Shown here: piece by piece, positions 46,363 to 58,278 of the stretch | How positions within the stretch are numbered: position 1 is the first letter of the stretch | How the letters are laid out: every line of letters starts with the position of its first letter | DNA from: Prostheceraeus crozeri | Lineage: Eukaryota > Platyhelminthes > Polycladida > Euryleptidae | Assembly: GCA_907163375.1 (NCBI GenBank) | Contig: CAJQUW010004404.1 | Location: forward strand, 198,501-262,500 | Reading direction: 5' to 3' | DNA: 64,000 bases | Made by a program: the position numbers and the translations under genes | Notes under the pieces: model-generated | The model's database searches: none | Seen by the model: the letters and a program-made list of their open reading frames with translations, nothing else | What the model was told of the DNA's origin: nothing

Positions 46363-46675
46363 GGCACTACTGCAGTTTAGTGCACCCTCTTTTACCCCTA
46401 CTGCAGTTTAGTGCACCCTAAAATGCATGTGAGAACAACATGATTTAATCAACAGAATGAATGCCGTTCGTTCTTCCCTATAGTTATAAATGAGTGTGTT
46501 TGTGTCTTCGTGTGTCTTCGTCTTCGTCTTCGCACATTACACCGAGCGCGCGCTTCGGTGTAATGTGCGTAGTCATCGTTTGCGGGAGAATGCGCCGTTG
46601 TTTTAGGGTGCACTAAACTGCAGTAGGCGCGTTTCCGTCTCTTTCATAGAGGGTGCACTAAACTGCAGTAGTGCC
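46363..46675. mobile_element. MITE with nested palindromes and 8-bp duplication
   Basis: The 28-bp perfect terminal inverted repeats (46363-46390 and 46648-46675) begin GGCACTACTGCAGTTTAGTG. A second perfect 26-bp inverted pair (46398-46423 and 46601-46626) repeats the core CTACTGCAGTTTAGTGCACC. A third hairpin in the middle pairs GCACATTACACCGA (46532-46545) with its complement (46555-46568) around a GC-only loop. The element is flanked on both sides by TATATATG (46355-46362 and 46676-46683), an exact 8-bp duplication. That size fits hAT or P families. A TCTTCG microsatellite lies inside. There is no coding capacity. Confidence 0.88.
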
Positions 46676-48372
46676 TATATATGTACATACACGTAATATT
46701 CATGCAAGCATTTACAAAAATGGAAACAACAATTATTGAAAAACCTAGAATTGGTCAGCGTATATACCTATCCGATGTTTCAAGAAGAGGATTTTCCAAC
46801 GATCGGGCTGATGTGAACAGCAGCCATGTTGAGCATGTAGGACGACTTGCTTCAATTTATCCACCTCTTCCAGCTCATTAATACAACTTTGCAATTCATC
46901 AAGCGCAATCTCAGATCAATAAGAAACTCAAATCTAGTCTAGTATGCTCTCAAGGTCACAAGAGCAATGTAGCGCGTGATGTTTAACGACAGACCGGCTG
47001 ACGACAGTTTTAGCATGACCTGGACGAGCCACTTTGACACGTGTTAACGTAATCTGATTGAAAGGCGATTGCTCGTCCTGCCAAAGTAGACCAACCCGCA
47101 GTGACAAAGGAGAAGACACATTACTGAGGACGAGAGGGCGACAGGGGATATTTAAGAGATCGCACGGGAACACGGCGAGTGTGGAATAAAGCACTAGTCA
47201 AACCAAAGAGATCGACTGGAAATAGCACGATTCATAGAGCGATGAACAAAAGCAGCTAACTTTCACGACAAATGGCACACGTAGGAAAATAGGGTTTTCA
47301 TCTGTTGGCACAGTAGATTTAGCTGTCGGCTCAGTGATTATTTATATAGATATATCGAAGCGTCGCTGAGAAAATATTTCGCAAGAAAATGGCATTCGCT
47401 CATAATTCTCAAAACATTAACAGCAACAGAAAAACAGAAAGCATTTTGAACAAATTCGTGAAATTAGGTGAAGACATTCAATTCAATTTATTATGCAAAG
47501 AAATTAAGTTACTACCAAACTACATGTATACGAAGATCGACATCAAGAAGGAAAGGAACAACAGAAGTTAAAAGAAACGTATCAGACTGGTCTTGTAGAC
47601 CTCGAAATCAAAAATAACAAATCAATTTATGTTAACATATCATTTTATGCTATTGAGAAGCCTGCAGCAGGCATAAACCGGTAGGGCTATTTGAGAAACT
47701 AGTTTTCCTGTTTAACATCTGAGGGTCGTAAATTTTAAATTATTTCGTTCCATTTTTGGATTTAATAATTTGTATATTTAATATGATTATGACAATGTAT
47801 ATCGACAAAGTAAAGAGGAATGCATCTTTTAACACTTTCAAAGATGCATAATGACTGCGAATGAATTCTAACCTGCACAGTGCGCATGTCGATTTATTAC
47901 ATCATAGTACACATAGCTAAAGGCCATTTTAGACGACCGATCTTCCAGTTGAGCTAGTCTTGATGACCGAATTCACCTAGATGATTGAGTTCTCGAAATT
48001 TAACACAACTAAATCGCGCGGTAGAAGTAGGACATAATTTTCATGCAAAGAGTAACTGATTAACCATGGATAATCTTCGGATGCCTGTGAGAAAAGCAGA
48101 GTAATATTGTGTATTTCAAATAAAGTAAGATTCTGTAAGAGAAGCAAAAGTCATATTCTTAAATCCACATTGATTATGCGCAAGTTTCCGACATGATTAA
48201 ATAATATAATTTCTCTAAACTAAGGCTCTATTCAAAAAGTCAGCACTATTCAAAAATCATTTAGAACGTACTACGCAGCTTAACTTGCTTTTGCTCTCCT
48301 CGTCGATAATGTGTTACTATACTTAGATAACACCTGTAATCAGATGTTCACGTAAGAAGACATAAAAATATA

Positions 48373-49403
48373 GTGAAAAATATACTGAAAAATCATTTCA
48401 GAGCTGAATGGATAAATGATGCTAAGAGAAGTCAAACTGGAACTAATTATTTGGAATCAGCACAATTCGATTGTACAATTAAACATTATCTAACTCTTGA
48501 CTTGAAACGAAGTGATCTTGGTCCACTGTTGAAAATGACAAGTGGGAATCACAGTTTAGCGGTAAGAACAGGAAGTTACAGAAATAGATTAGAATACGAA
48601 GAAAGAATATGTAACCTTTGTAATGATGGAACAATAGAAACTGTATTCCATTTCATTTGTGAATGCTCGATGTATGACGATATTAGGTCACAAATCTCTC
48701 CATTTCTTATCAATCTCACTAAGCAAGATTTCTATGGAATGCTGCAGAAAATAGATATTGGAGACGTAGTGAAATTAAGCAAATTCATTAAAGCAGCAAA
48801 TGACATCAGAACAAATTCACTATTGCAATCTGACACTGTCGCGTGAACACTATTTATGCAATGAAATGCGAGATACTGCAATCTAGATTTCAGTCAATTC
48901 ACTGTAGTCAAGGTGCTTATACGATTTTCGAGGTCCGGAACAAGTGTCTCAAAACATTCACGCGCGTACTTGACATTGTATGCTTCATTTCAGGTAAGAT
49001 CCTTAGACATTTAAATTAGTTCGTATTGCATGTATATATGATTTCATAAAATGCATGATGTTTTTTAATAAAAATCTTGTTCCGGACCTCTTACTAAATA
49101 GGATTTATTAATATTGTGTTTTCGGATACCATAAATAAGATAAAAAGTCAATGTGATATCTGGCCGTTTCTATTGATAAAAATTCATGATCTCAAATTGC
49201 GTTCCATACGATTGATGCATGCAGTGAGTGATTATGACCAAATGTAATTTGTGTTAGTATATGTAATTCCTCTCCTTCCAGTGTCCCATGTGTAATTTCA
49301 TCTCATCACCTCATTTGTTATGATACTTGTATATTTTTCATGTCCCACTATCATCGTGTTCTCTGTTGAGAAATATACGTTTTGATATTTTGATATTTTG
49401 ATA
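48373..49403 (+). mobile_element. LINE fragment, C-terminal zinc-knuckle tail
   Basis: The frame 48373-48846 (157 codons) includes LLKMTSGNHSLAVRTGSYR, then RICNLCNDGTIETVFHFICE and CSMYDDIR. The C-x-x-C...H...C pattern in the ICNLC...E-x-x-FHF-x-x-x-C context is the C-terminal knuckle of L2/CR1-type LINEs. A 3' UTR of about 530 bases ends in (TTTTGATA)3 at 49380-49403, the likely tail. Everything 5' of the knuckle region is absent. Confidence 0.75.
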
Positions 49404-50274
49404 CCTGGTTTACAACTGCTAATAAATTTTTTCAAAGCAATTTACGACGAAGCATATTTCCAAAATCTAAGTTAAGTGCCGATGTTATGATATTCTTTCA
49501 TCCCTATCTTTATTGTTGATCCGAAAATGCATATCAGAAATCTACTGTTACTTAACTTCCCCCTCGGAAGAACGGAGGCAAATAAATTCTTCTAGAAGCC
49601 GCAGTTTAAAATCTTTTATCCAATTCAAATCTTTATATTAATGTAATTGCAAGCACAATAAATTCTCCTAGAATTCACAAGTCTCGATATCTCAGCAGTG
49701 TTCATGTATATTCAGCTTAAATCCAATCGTAGTAGATGTAAGGCGAAAATACTTTGGGGAAGAAAAAGGTGGCAATTTAGCATCAACGCTACAAGCGTCG
49801 TCTGTTTTTCCAGGGATCAACGCAGTTTACCTTAGAATATTCGCTCGAGAAAAGAAGTAGTAGGGAAGCGTATAGTTTAATGCCGAGATCATCTAAAGTA
49901 ATTGAAATGTAATTGAAAAAACGGAGTAATTTGTAATTGTAATAAATTACAGTGGTAGAAATGTATTGGTAATTGTAGTCATTTACATTTATAAATAAGA
50001 AATTTGTAATCGTAATCAATAACATTTCATGAGTATCGATCAAATTTTTGTGTCACCCTAAAAAGCTGAACAAGCAACCTCTTTTTTACAAAATTGTGAA
50101 TCAAGTTAATAAACAGGCATTCATATGCGATAGATATTTTCCTCAATAATTTTTTCAGACAGTTTAGTCGAAAGTTTCAGCATGTCAAACACTCATGTGA
50201 CTTAAATTTGTGCTTAAGTGCAGACCACGTAATATGCAAATTTCAATTGAATAATTGGCTTTGGCTTTTTACAG

Positions 50275-50349
50275 ATGGATTTAGGAAAAGATGACAACGT
50301 GGAGGAGGTTGAGAAGTTGATTAAAGAGGAAACATCTGCAGAAGGACGA
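50275..50349 (+). CDS. ABCC1-like: ABCC exon j: acidic end of linker
   Basis: This 75-base exon (25 codons) lies between acceptor TTTTTACAG and donor GTAAGT. It encodes MDLGKDDNVEEVEKLIKEE and TSAEGR. The last part continues into exon k as EGR-VKFGVFSLYIKAVG, equivalent to AQTGQVKLSVYWDYMKAIG of MRP1, which fixes the junction. The preceding acidic stretch matches the E/K-rich segment found in MRPs just before TMD2. Confidence 0.82.
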
Positions 50350-53300
50350 GTAAGTACTTGATTTATATATATTCTCATACTATGCATTGTGAATGAAAAT
50401 GGTGATATACATGCAGCATGGCTAGTCTGCCAGACAGCATGCACTTGCAAGTTGACAGACGCAGAATTCAGACGAAAGTGTAGGAAGAATTCTAAAATAG
50501 AACATCGAAAACATGAATGTTTCATGGTTTACTTTGATACAGACCGTATCTCGAAATATTCTCAAACTGGACAGCGGATGTCATTTTGAATAGTAATACA
50601 AAAGAAGCAATATGATCCAGTGAAAAGAAAGTTTTTTACCGTTGATTGGTTGGAGAGATTAACATTCGATGTAAGCAGCGCTGTGTAACCGGACTCGGGA
50701 CCCACCGGATCCAGGTGTTGAAAAATAGAACATTTTTCGAGTTCAGCCTTCTCAATCACATTTCTATATATCACACCGATGTTTCGTCTACATAGCTCGC
50801 GTTGATCACATCTATAAAATATCGACCTTGTGTTAATTCACAAAATACTCCTGATTGAAAGATACTGCCAGAATATAGTGTGCATGCCAAGCATCTACAC
50901 TGTTTCGTAGAATGTTTGATGGTTTAAGAAAAATATATGCCGCTGTAGATAAAATAATGTGATTCTAAGCTTGTCTTTTTGACATCCGAAACGCTACATA
51001 ATGTTCTTGCACCCGATACATCCAATTAGTTAACAAAGATGTCTGATTTATAAAATTTAAACAGTTTTGTCTTCTACGATTGATTGAATATACATGTAAT
51101 ACGTACAGCATCAATAGTATGTGGATTTAGTTGATGAGAATCAGTTTTTCGATATCTTACTTGTTTTGATACTTATTTTGATACTTCGGACTAAAGATCT
51201 TTCACATTCACTCCTTAATTTTTCAAAATTGCTTGATCTCTCATTTTAGTCAATATGTTGCATCTCTTTGTTTAATCGGGAAAAGTTGAGGATCAGGTTG
51301 AGAGTTCACGTTATTACATGGTTGTTTCATCATTAGCAGACGGTGGGACATAAATTATCTGCAATCACAATGTGCAGTATAAATGACTTCGCCACGAAGG
51401 CGACGATGCAATTTCTTGAAGGCGCGTCTACACGGGTTAACTTGGTGAACCGCCACTAAACCCTCAGCAAATCGTTGCACTACATTGACCATTCATGCAT
51501 TCTGCTTCGAAACTTGTGTCGGTCAAGTAAATTACCTCCTCGTTTACACATTCGGTTACCCATTACTGTCCACTGGTATATGTAGACATAAGCAGCGCAA
51601 TTTATTTATTTCCATCGTCTCACGATGTTTTACTGGATATGTGGAAGCAGAAAGCAACACAGCACACGTATTTGACATTAATATTTCTGAACCAAAGCTT
51701 CATCTCTTGCAGCAAAGAGGAACATGCGGTTTAATGGATCCTATGCATATGTTCCACATAAGCACCAACGTAAAGTGATTAGTTAAATCACGTAGTCATA
51801 GAGTCCACTGAATCGAGATGATGGCTCTCTCAGTTATACATATGCTTCTGTGTGAACAGCAGTGTGCTTCTAACGTCTGGTCACTTAGTGAATCAATTTA
51901 AACGGGGTTTTAAGCTAACACATTTCACTTATGCTTTGAAATAATCTTGCTGATAAAATCGTTCAAATTTTCTTTGCCAATCGCATCAGTTATCTATCTC
52001 TTCTCTCGATTGTGCAGCATCCGCATAGTGTATCTACGACTCACAGTCACACACAACACATACACAAATCTACAGCTCAGAATTAGCAGAGCGAGCAAGT
52101 TGTCTACTTCTGTGGTCTATAAAGACCACCGTCGAACGTCAGAATTCAATGGCCTTGCATGGAGACAAATTTTATTGAATCATTTTATTTTGTAAATCAA
52201 AATAGCATGAGAGCAAAAGAGAGAAATTAAATTCATGAAGATTTATTTGCATGAGGCCTTTCGTTCAATCTCAGCAAGGTGCTAGCTTTGAACAGAATTC
52301 AGTCTCAGATACAAACCTATATACACCAGACTTGAGTCACTACTGCAAATTCTAAGTAATTGGTTACATTTTAAATTATTTTAAGCATGTAGTTACTTCT
52401 ATGAACTAAGCGCAAGCATGAAGCGTTTGATTTTCAAATCATATTTGTTTGAGTCCTGGGCACTGCTAAGCAAGGTTTCGCAGTCCTAAAATTTGAAAGG
52501 ACTCCGACTCCGATTCTGAACTTCTAGAATTAGTAGGATTTCGACTCAGCGATTGATAGGACTCCGACTCCGGGCTCCGACTGACCACCGTGCCTAATGG
52601 GTATTGTATTTGATAAAGCGTCTATGATATTTGTAATTTAAATATGTAATATTTTTACTTACATATATCAATCCTATGTTGCAATTATGTCCCTTGTGAT
52701 AATTCATTTTTAATGTTATCATCTAGTGACAACCTCTCATAACATTCTTACAACAATATGTACTTAAGTACAACATGCAATTGAATTATTTTTCTATTTT
52801 CCCTGAAGTTTCTACATGTTACATACATGTACATCAGCATGCAGTCAATGTAAAATGTCGTGAAAGTCAACATGCAACCTTATCAGAATGACCTTGAGTC
52901 TTAGTAATTACCATTGAGTCGCGGCATGTGTTGTATTTTTTGGGATGTTGCAAGACTGAATAATATTTGGGATGCTACAGTGACAGACACCTTTGCCCCG
53001 TCAAATGTCAACGACGCAAGTATCCAACCAGGGCGAGCAGCTGAAAAAGCTGAGCATCTAAAAAGAAGGAAATACCAGTCTTAGAGTGACATCTACATAG
53101 TTGAGCCTCTGGCTTTCGCGACCTCATGTATGCCTGACTCGTCAACAAAGAAATTTATTGACATCATTGGGTCTGAGATGATGACGGCTACTGGGAATAA
53201 AAAGGAAGGGATGGGGTTGTGGCAGAGGCTGAGCTTGGCAATCATGCGCGGCAATGCTCACTGCATTCGCAACACTGTTCCTGAGTCTGACTTTTATTAG

Positions 53301-54864
53301 GATGTTTTCAACTTTTTTCTTGGTAATTGTCCACAAGATTTCGCAAAGTGTTTTATAATTTCATCTGAATATGCTGATTTCTGTCAACACTTTTTACATG
53401 GGAAGCTTGGGAACCACCTTCATGTACATCTAGGATCTACGCATACAAAAAAATGGTAGCCTACTACAAACTGCAGTTTTCACTTAAACGTGCCAATTTT
53501 GATAAAATTTACTGCATTTGATTATACAATCCTTATACTGATTCTAAGGTAGGGTGCAATTTTCAGGACAATTTTTTCGCACCAGCCATATTAGAGATAC
53601 TTTTGCCTTCTTTCGTCTAAGATCTTACAATGATAGTATGACAGCAGCTGAGGAATCGACATTCCTTTTTTCTTCACTACTCGCAATTTCATTCTGTTTT
53701 TGTTTGATGAAAGGCTTAATCAAATGAACGAAATGTTGAAAATTACATGCATAATGAAAGTGTTATTTGCATTTTCTAAGTCGGAGTCCGTAGTTTTATC
53801 ATGTGAGTGATCTCCAACTCCGGCTAAAATCGTAAGTCTTCGGAACTTCGAAGGCCTTCTGTAATGATTTCGATGTAGCCATGTGTGTGAGGTCCATTGC
53901 TTCGACTATCCCATTTCGTCAACAATTTAAGTAATGCTGTCTTGGCATGGAAATGTATCGATTGGCAAATGAGAGAGATATCCACAATGAATGAAGATGT
54001 TTTCGTCTGTTGTACCTGAAGATAATTGCTGGATGGTATAATATAAGCATAATTTCAGAAGGACTGCAATTTTGTAAAAAAATTGTTTTGGAGCCTGGAC
54101 TCGGGACTAGAACAGTAGCAGGGCTCGTGATCCTGGCGGGCTTGGAAGAACATTTCATTTTCGGTAGCCTGGACTCTGTTTTGCTCCGGGATTACAACCC
54201 AAGGATGGACATAATGCCGTAAAAGTCAACATCCAGCCATGAAGCTGCAAAACTGTGATGACTGCTGTATATCTTTGTGTGGTTACATGAAGGAATTATC
54301 GGCCAATCCTAATCTCAAACATTATTAAGCTTATTTGTCAGAATCGGATTCGGTTAGAAAATTTATGACTTTGAAAATTTAGGACTCGACTCAAATTTCA
54401 AGTTGCGTTTTCCGTTCCCTGCAATTATTGCTAAACATCTTTGAATTTCTTGAATTATGTCAAATGATATGACCTTTTCAAAAACTTCATCCCCAGATTC
54501 AAACGTATTCCGAAGATCTAGTGAATTATTGATTGGTAAATTAATACATGACGACCCGAAAGTTCTCATCACATAGTTTAAGTAGCAGACCGTTGAGTAA
54601 GTTGACCATACCGATGACAGTAATGTTAGTTTAATAAAGACAAACTGTCTTCAGTTGCATATCGTCGACTCAATCTCAAATTGGAAGTTAACTTAAGCGT
54701 TTTTTAACTGTAACTTTTGTAATGTCATGCATATGAATATTCGCGTCTGTTCATCCGAAAAGCATGAAAAAAAGAAGTACGAAAATGATGAAGAATAAAT
54801 TGCATAGTAATGAGGTAAGCAGATGAGGAAGCATTGAATACATGCCTTTAAATTTTTCTTTCAG
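50350..54864 (+). other. Intron 10 of ABCC-like gene
   Basis: This 4.5-kb intron contains copies of GGACTCCGACTCCG at 52499 and 52558, an RLE-type endonuclease remnant at 52980-53300 and further CGGAGTC-like fragments near 53780, suggesting an old hAT-like element from about 52450 to 53830. I see nothing recognisable in 50350-52430 or 54230-54864; the 97-codon frame at 51485-51778 is unidentified. Confidence 0.82.
52980..53300 (+). pseudogene. RLE-type LINE C-terminal endonuclease remnant
   Basis: A 107-codon frame with one internal TAG reads VTDTFAPSNVNDASIQPGRA, AAEKAEHLKRRKYQS, stop, SDIYIVEPLAFATS, then GLWQRLSLAIMRGNAHCIRN. This corresponds to the D(V)T...AA-x-x-AE-x-x-K-x-x-KY...(V)P-x-A-x-ET...QR(L/I)S-A-I-x-RGNA pattern of LINE tails with a PD-(D/E)XK nuclease. 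It is related in layout to the end of the element at 58279-61491. The GC content is higher than in the flanks. Confidence 0.6.
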
Positions 54865-55102
54865 GTAAAATTTGGAGTATTTTCCCTTTACATAAAAGCA
54901 GTTGGAATTCTCTTGAGCATCTCTATTATTTTGTGTTATACAATGTACAACGCGTGCCAGCTTGGAAGTGTTTTTTGGTTGTCTAAGTGGAGTGAAGATT
55001 CATCTCGACCAAACATTACAATTAACAATGTTACTCATGTATACGCTGATTACTATCGTTTTACAAGGATTGGCATTTACGGAGTTTTTGGTCTGGGACA
55101 AC
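54865..55102 (+). CDS. ABCC1-like: ABCC exon k: start of TMD2
   Basis: The acceptor is CTTTCAG and the donor is GTAAGT; phase is 0 in and 1 out. It encodes VKFGVFSLYIKAVGILLSI, a first TMD2 helix, then VFWLSKWSED (human: NYWLSLWTDD). A luminal or extracellular loop follows with NIT and NVT sequons (PNITINNVTH), and then the start of the next helix (IYGVFGLGQ). The two sequons suggest N-glycosylation of the first TMD2 loop (inference), as in several MRPs. Confidence 0.93.
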
Positions 55103-55439
55103 GTAAGTTTGTTCATGCCCTTAAAACACGTGTATTAAGCATCCATAATAATAATAATCCCCGATAATAAGAATCCATAATTAAGCTATTCGCTTTTATC
55201 GAGAAAAAAATCAAAATACTATGAATAAGTCACTCTCAGTGTTGCAGTAGGTAATGAATGAACACCTTAGTTTTTGCGTATACATGTCGTACATGAGAAG
55301 TTCATGTCATTTCCTTTGTATAGCCACCACCTAGAGTTCCCTGTTTATCTGTAGGCCTCATGTTCAAAACTATGTCACTGTCTTGTCTGAGATATCTCAG
55401 ATCATATTATTCCACGCAATGCTCATACTGAACTTCACT

Positions 55440-56062
55440 TTATTTCCACTTGCATGACGTCTTTTCCACTTCGCCTCCTTTACCACTCTGCTCTTGTAAC
55501 TGCTTTCTTCATCAATAATTTTTTTTGAATTTCAATTAAGTTGATGGTCTTCGTTCATGACAGGATTGTATGCTTCTGAATGTGCATCAAATTTCCTTAC
55601 ATTTCTCCTATGCTCTTCTACTGTTTCTTCCATCGATCTATTTGACTCTCAGACATCTTGTAGCAAATACCTATGGCTCTTTTGCATGAAGTCGACACAA
55701 TACCGTTAAAAGTCGACTTTGGGAGACGCGAATTTCCGCTCAGATGCAAGTATGTGTGAATATCTTTCCGATAAGTGCTGAATGATCTGTTTATTTTTAT
55801 ATCAAGGAAAGCAAGTTATCTATTTATCTCACTCTCTTGTGTGAATTTGATGCATAGTCTTAAAAAATTCAAAGTGTCAATGAAATTCTGTAATTCTTCT
55901 TTATTTCTAATGAATAAATGTATCATCGGCACAGTGTAGATACAACGCTGGGCAATTTAGTGATGCTTTGCTTTCTTTTCAAAATAAAACAAAAATGTTG
56001 GCAACGGAAGAGCTTAAACTGTTACCCATTGCAATCCTGTCTTGTTGACGATATAGATCTTG
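55440..56062 (-). mobile_element. Penelope-like element fragment, RT to GIY-YIG
   Basis: On the minus strand from about 56050 the sequence reads QDRIAMGNSLSSSVANIFVL, stop, then (after shifts) HCADDTFIH, PLE reverse transcriptase motifs B and C. Next come a FIDTLNFLRLCIKFTQES-like block and, near 55553-55659, MEETVEEHRRNVRKFDAHSE, the end of the GIY-YIG module. It is degenerate throughout. Confidence 0.65.
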
Positions 56063-56069
56063 ACTATAC

Positions 56070-56300
56070 TGGAAATGGCAGCAAGTTTGTAAGCTTGAAT
56101 GTGTCAAATGTGACTGGAAAGATGTCTGAGAGTCAAGTAGATCAATGGAAGAACGAGTAGAAGAGCACAAGAGAAATGTTGGAAAATTTGATACACATTC
56201 AGAAACATACAATCATGTCATGAACATGAACAAATTGACATCGAGAATTATGGCCGTTTCTCTAAGTGTTTTAATACACGATTATACACATATGATGCTC
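56070..56300 (+). mobile_element. Penelope-like GIY-YIG fragment, inverted relative to its neighbour
   Basis: The + strand reads ECVKCDWKDV, stop, ESSRSMEERVEEHKRNVGKF, then DTHSETYNHVMN. This matches C-x-x-C-x-x-x-Y(I/V)GE(S/T)SRS-x-x-x-R-x-x-EH, the core of the PLE GIY-YIG endonuclease; the expected Gly codon is a stop (TGA). The segment 56119-56225 is the inverted counterpart of 55553-55659: 107 bases with 12 mismatches by hand count. Confidence 0.65.
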
Positions 56301-56610
56301 ACCTTGCTCACCTTGCACCGCTTTTGTCCTTCCGGGTAGCGGGTTTTTGCCTGATTCTACTTTCGATTTTCTCTCGCCAAAGTGATCTATTCTCTGTATC
56401 TTCTCTTGTAAGGCCAAGCCACTGCGTGTCAGTCTTGATGGTATCGTCCCAGCGATTTTTGGGCCGACCTCTCTTTCGGGCTCCATCGATCTTCATCTCA
56501 AGCACTCTTCTGATGTCTTTCTTCTCTTCTCGGTGGCACACATGTCCAAACCATTCCAATCTTCTCTTTCTCATGAGGTCTAAGTACACACTTAATGGAA
56601 CCTGTAAAAT
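56300..56610 (-). mobile_element. LINE fragment, C-terminal tail (RTE/L1-like)
   Basis: The minus-strand frame reads RKRRLEWFGHVCHREEKKDI, RRVLEMKIDGARKRGRPKNR, then WDDTIKTDTQWLGLTREDTE and NRSLWREKI. (R)LRWFGHV-x-R...GKR-x-RGRP-x-x-W-x-D-x-(I/V)-x-x-D is the standard C-terminus of the LINE group often annotated as craniofacial-development-protein-2-like. It ends near a repeated AAGGTGAGC tract (56295-56318, minus strand), a possible 3' tail. Confidence 0.8.
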
Positions 56611-57157
56611 TAATAGGTGCCCAATTCTTATATCCCTTTTCTGCGCTTAGCTCTTGAAAGGAAAAAAACAAGGTTTGCTAGTCGATATTTTTGTTGCAAA
56701 TTTGATCCAGTGATCTGAAATTGATTGAATGGATTTTGACTTTTATGTTGCGTATCTAAGAAACTTCTAGTGCCATCCTTCTGTCAATGAAATTCCTGCT
56801 TAAGTTTGCTCTAACATTGATTGACATCTCACCAAATTTCAGGAAGTTAATTTCTCCATTGAAAATGAGAATACGTTGGTGACACTGTAGATTCTCCGAA
56901 AATTATGTTCTTTATCAGTTCTTTTCAGACTCAAAAATGGTAAAAAAAATTTGAAATGAAAACCCCTAATTGTTTCGCATATCATTCTTTTAATTCAACT
57001 TCATACAACTGCTCTATTTCACAAGCTTGAAAAGCTATCTGGTAATCTGTATTTTAGAACTTACACAATTGTAAAAACTTGTATTTTCAAAATTGACTGA
57101 AGTGTAAAGAATAATTCCAGGTGACATAATTCATAGACGAGACATTTCATGTTGCAG

Positions 57158-57468
57158 TATTTACTCAATTGGTGCTTTCCATCCTTTGGGCTCTGGCATT
57201 GATTCGAACCGCACGTGGCTTACATGCTGACATGCTTGATACAGTTTTGAGTTCACCAATGGTATTTTTCGAGACCACACCTATGGGACGAATCCTCAAT
57301 CGATTTTCTAAGGATATTGATATCATAGATACTGTGTTAACGCAACTCTCTTCAATATTCTTGATGTCAGCATTCAGTGTGTTAACAACTATTGTTGCCG
57401 TAATCTTCCCTAGCAAGTGGATCATCATTCCTTTGTTGCCAATTATAGCCCTCTACATTTTCATGCAG
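57158..57468 (+). CDS. ABCC1-like: ABCC exon l: TMD2
   Basis: The acceptor is GTTGCAG and the donor is GTTTGT, a weak donor; phase is 1 in and 0 out. It encodes a helix around LVLSILWALALI, then RGLHADMLDTVLSSPMVFFE, TTPMGRILNRFSKDIDIID and two further hydrophobic helices ending LYIFMQ. FFE-x-TP-x-G-x-(I/L)-x-NRFSKD is diagnostic of ABCC TMD2 coupling helix regions. Confidence 0.96.
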
Positions 57469-58278
57469 GTTTGTGTTGTACATTTTGTTGATTCCTACAT
57501 CAAACAGCGTATAGGCATACAGCACATTTATTGATATCAATATTTGAAACATATTGACAATCAGATATTTGAAACATATCATTTTATTTGCTTTAATTAT
57601 TATTATTTGATTATCACATCAAATCAAAACTAGAAGTAAATAGGAAACCACAGCATCGAACTTGATGTACCTATGATGTATTGAATTAAAAATGCCAGTA
57701 TCCCATCATAATACCGGTATAATACCATGTATTATGTTGGAACAATATCAGTGGATCAAATATCAGTAGTAGATCTATACAGAATTTAAAACTCGGATCG
57801 AGTTTCCGACCTAATTTCAATAAAACCATAATATAGTTTTGCCTGTATTGTTTTGCTGAGAATAGTGTGGTGAAGATTGCTCTCCTAGTAAGAAAAATGT
57901 CATCCTTTTCACTTTTCTTGTTAAACCTTAAGAGAGTTTACTTAAAAAGCTTTTTTTTTAAAAAAGTAGCATTTATTAATTATTACAGGCGCTTAAACTT
58001 AGACATGTCATTAGTGTGTTTAGAGTAGTGTTACAATGGATACCCGAGGAAATTTCACTTAATACACTAATTGTGAATTCAGAAAAAATATTAGTGTGGT
58101 TTGTCGATATCGATGTGAAATATTCATTATAAGGAATATAAAAAGCTTTTGCATCTACGTAAAAAAAGCTGCACTGAAACCATTTTCATAAAATCTTGAC
58201 CTAGTATCTACTAGAATGGAATCATTAAGTTACAAGAGGAAAACACGTCAAAGTCAAAGATTAATTTTAAAAAAGTAC

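Larger units (their letters stand above)
46003..50274 (+). other. Intron 9 of ABCC-like gene
   Basis: This 4.3-kb intron contains the palindromic MITE at 46363-46675 and a LINE tail at 48373-49403. A TAATTGTAAT-rich patch lies at 49890-50030. An unidentified, relatively GC-rich minus-strand frame is at 46934-47194. I see nothing recognisable in 47230-48370 or 49410-49880. Confidence 0.85.
55103..57157 (+). other. Intron 11 of ABCC-like gene
   Basis: This 2-kb intron contains two Penelope-like fragments facing opposite ways (55440-56062 minus, 56070-56300 plus) and a LINE C-terminal tail (56300-56610 minus). I see nothing recognisable in 55103-55430 or 56650-57157. Confidence 0.85.

Noticed and set aside
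46681-46881. 66-codon + frame after exon i as a possible further ABCC exon
   Set aside because: It begins inside the MITE's flanking duplication, ends in a stop, and exon i already joins exon j in phase. The peptide (EKPRIGQRIYLSDVSRRGF) has no counterpart in MRPs.
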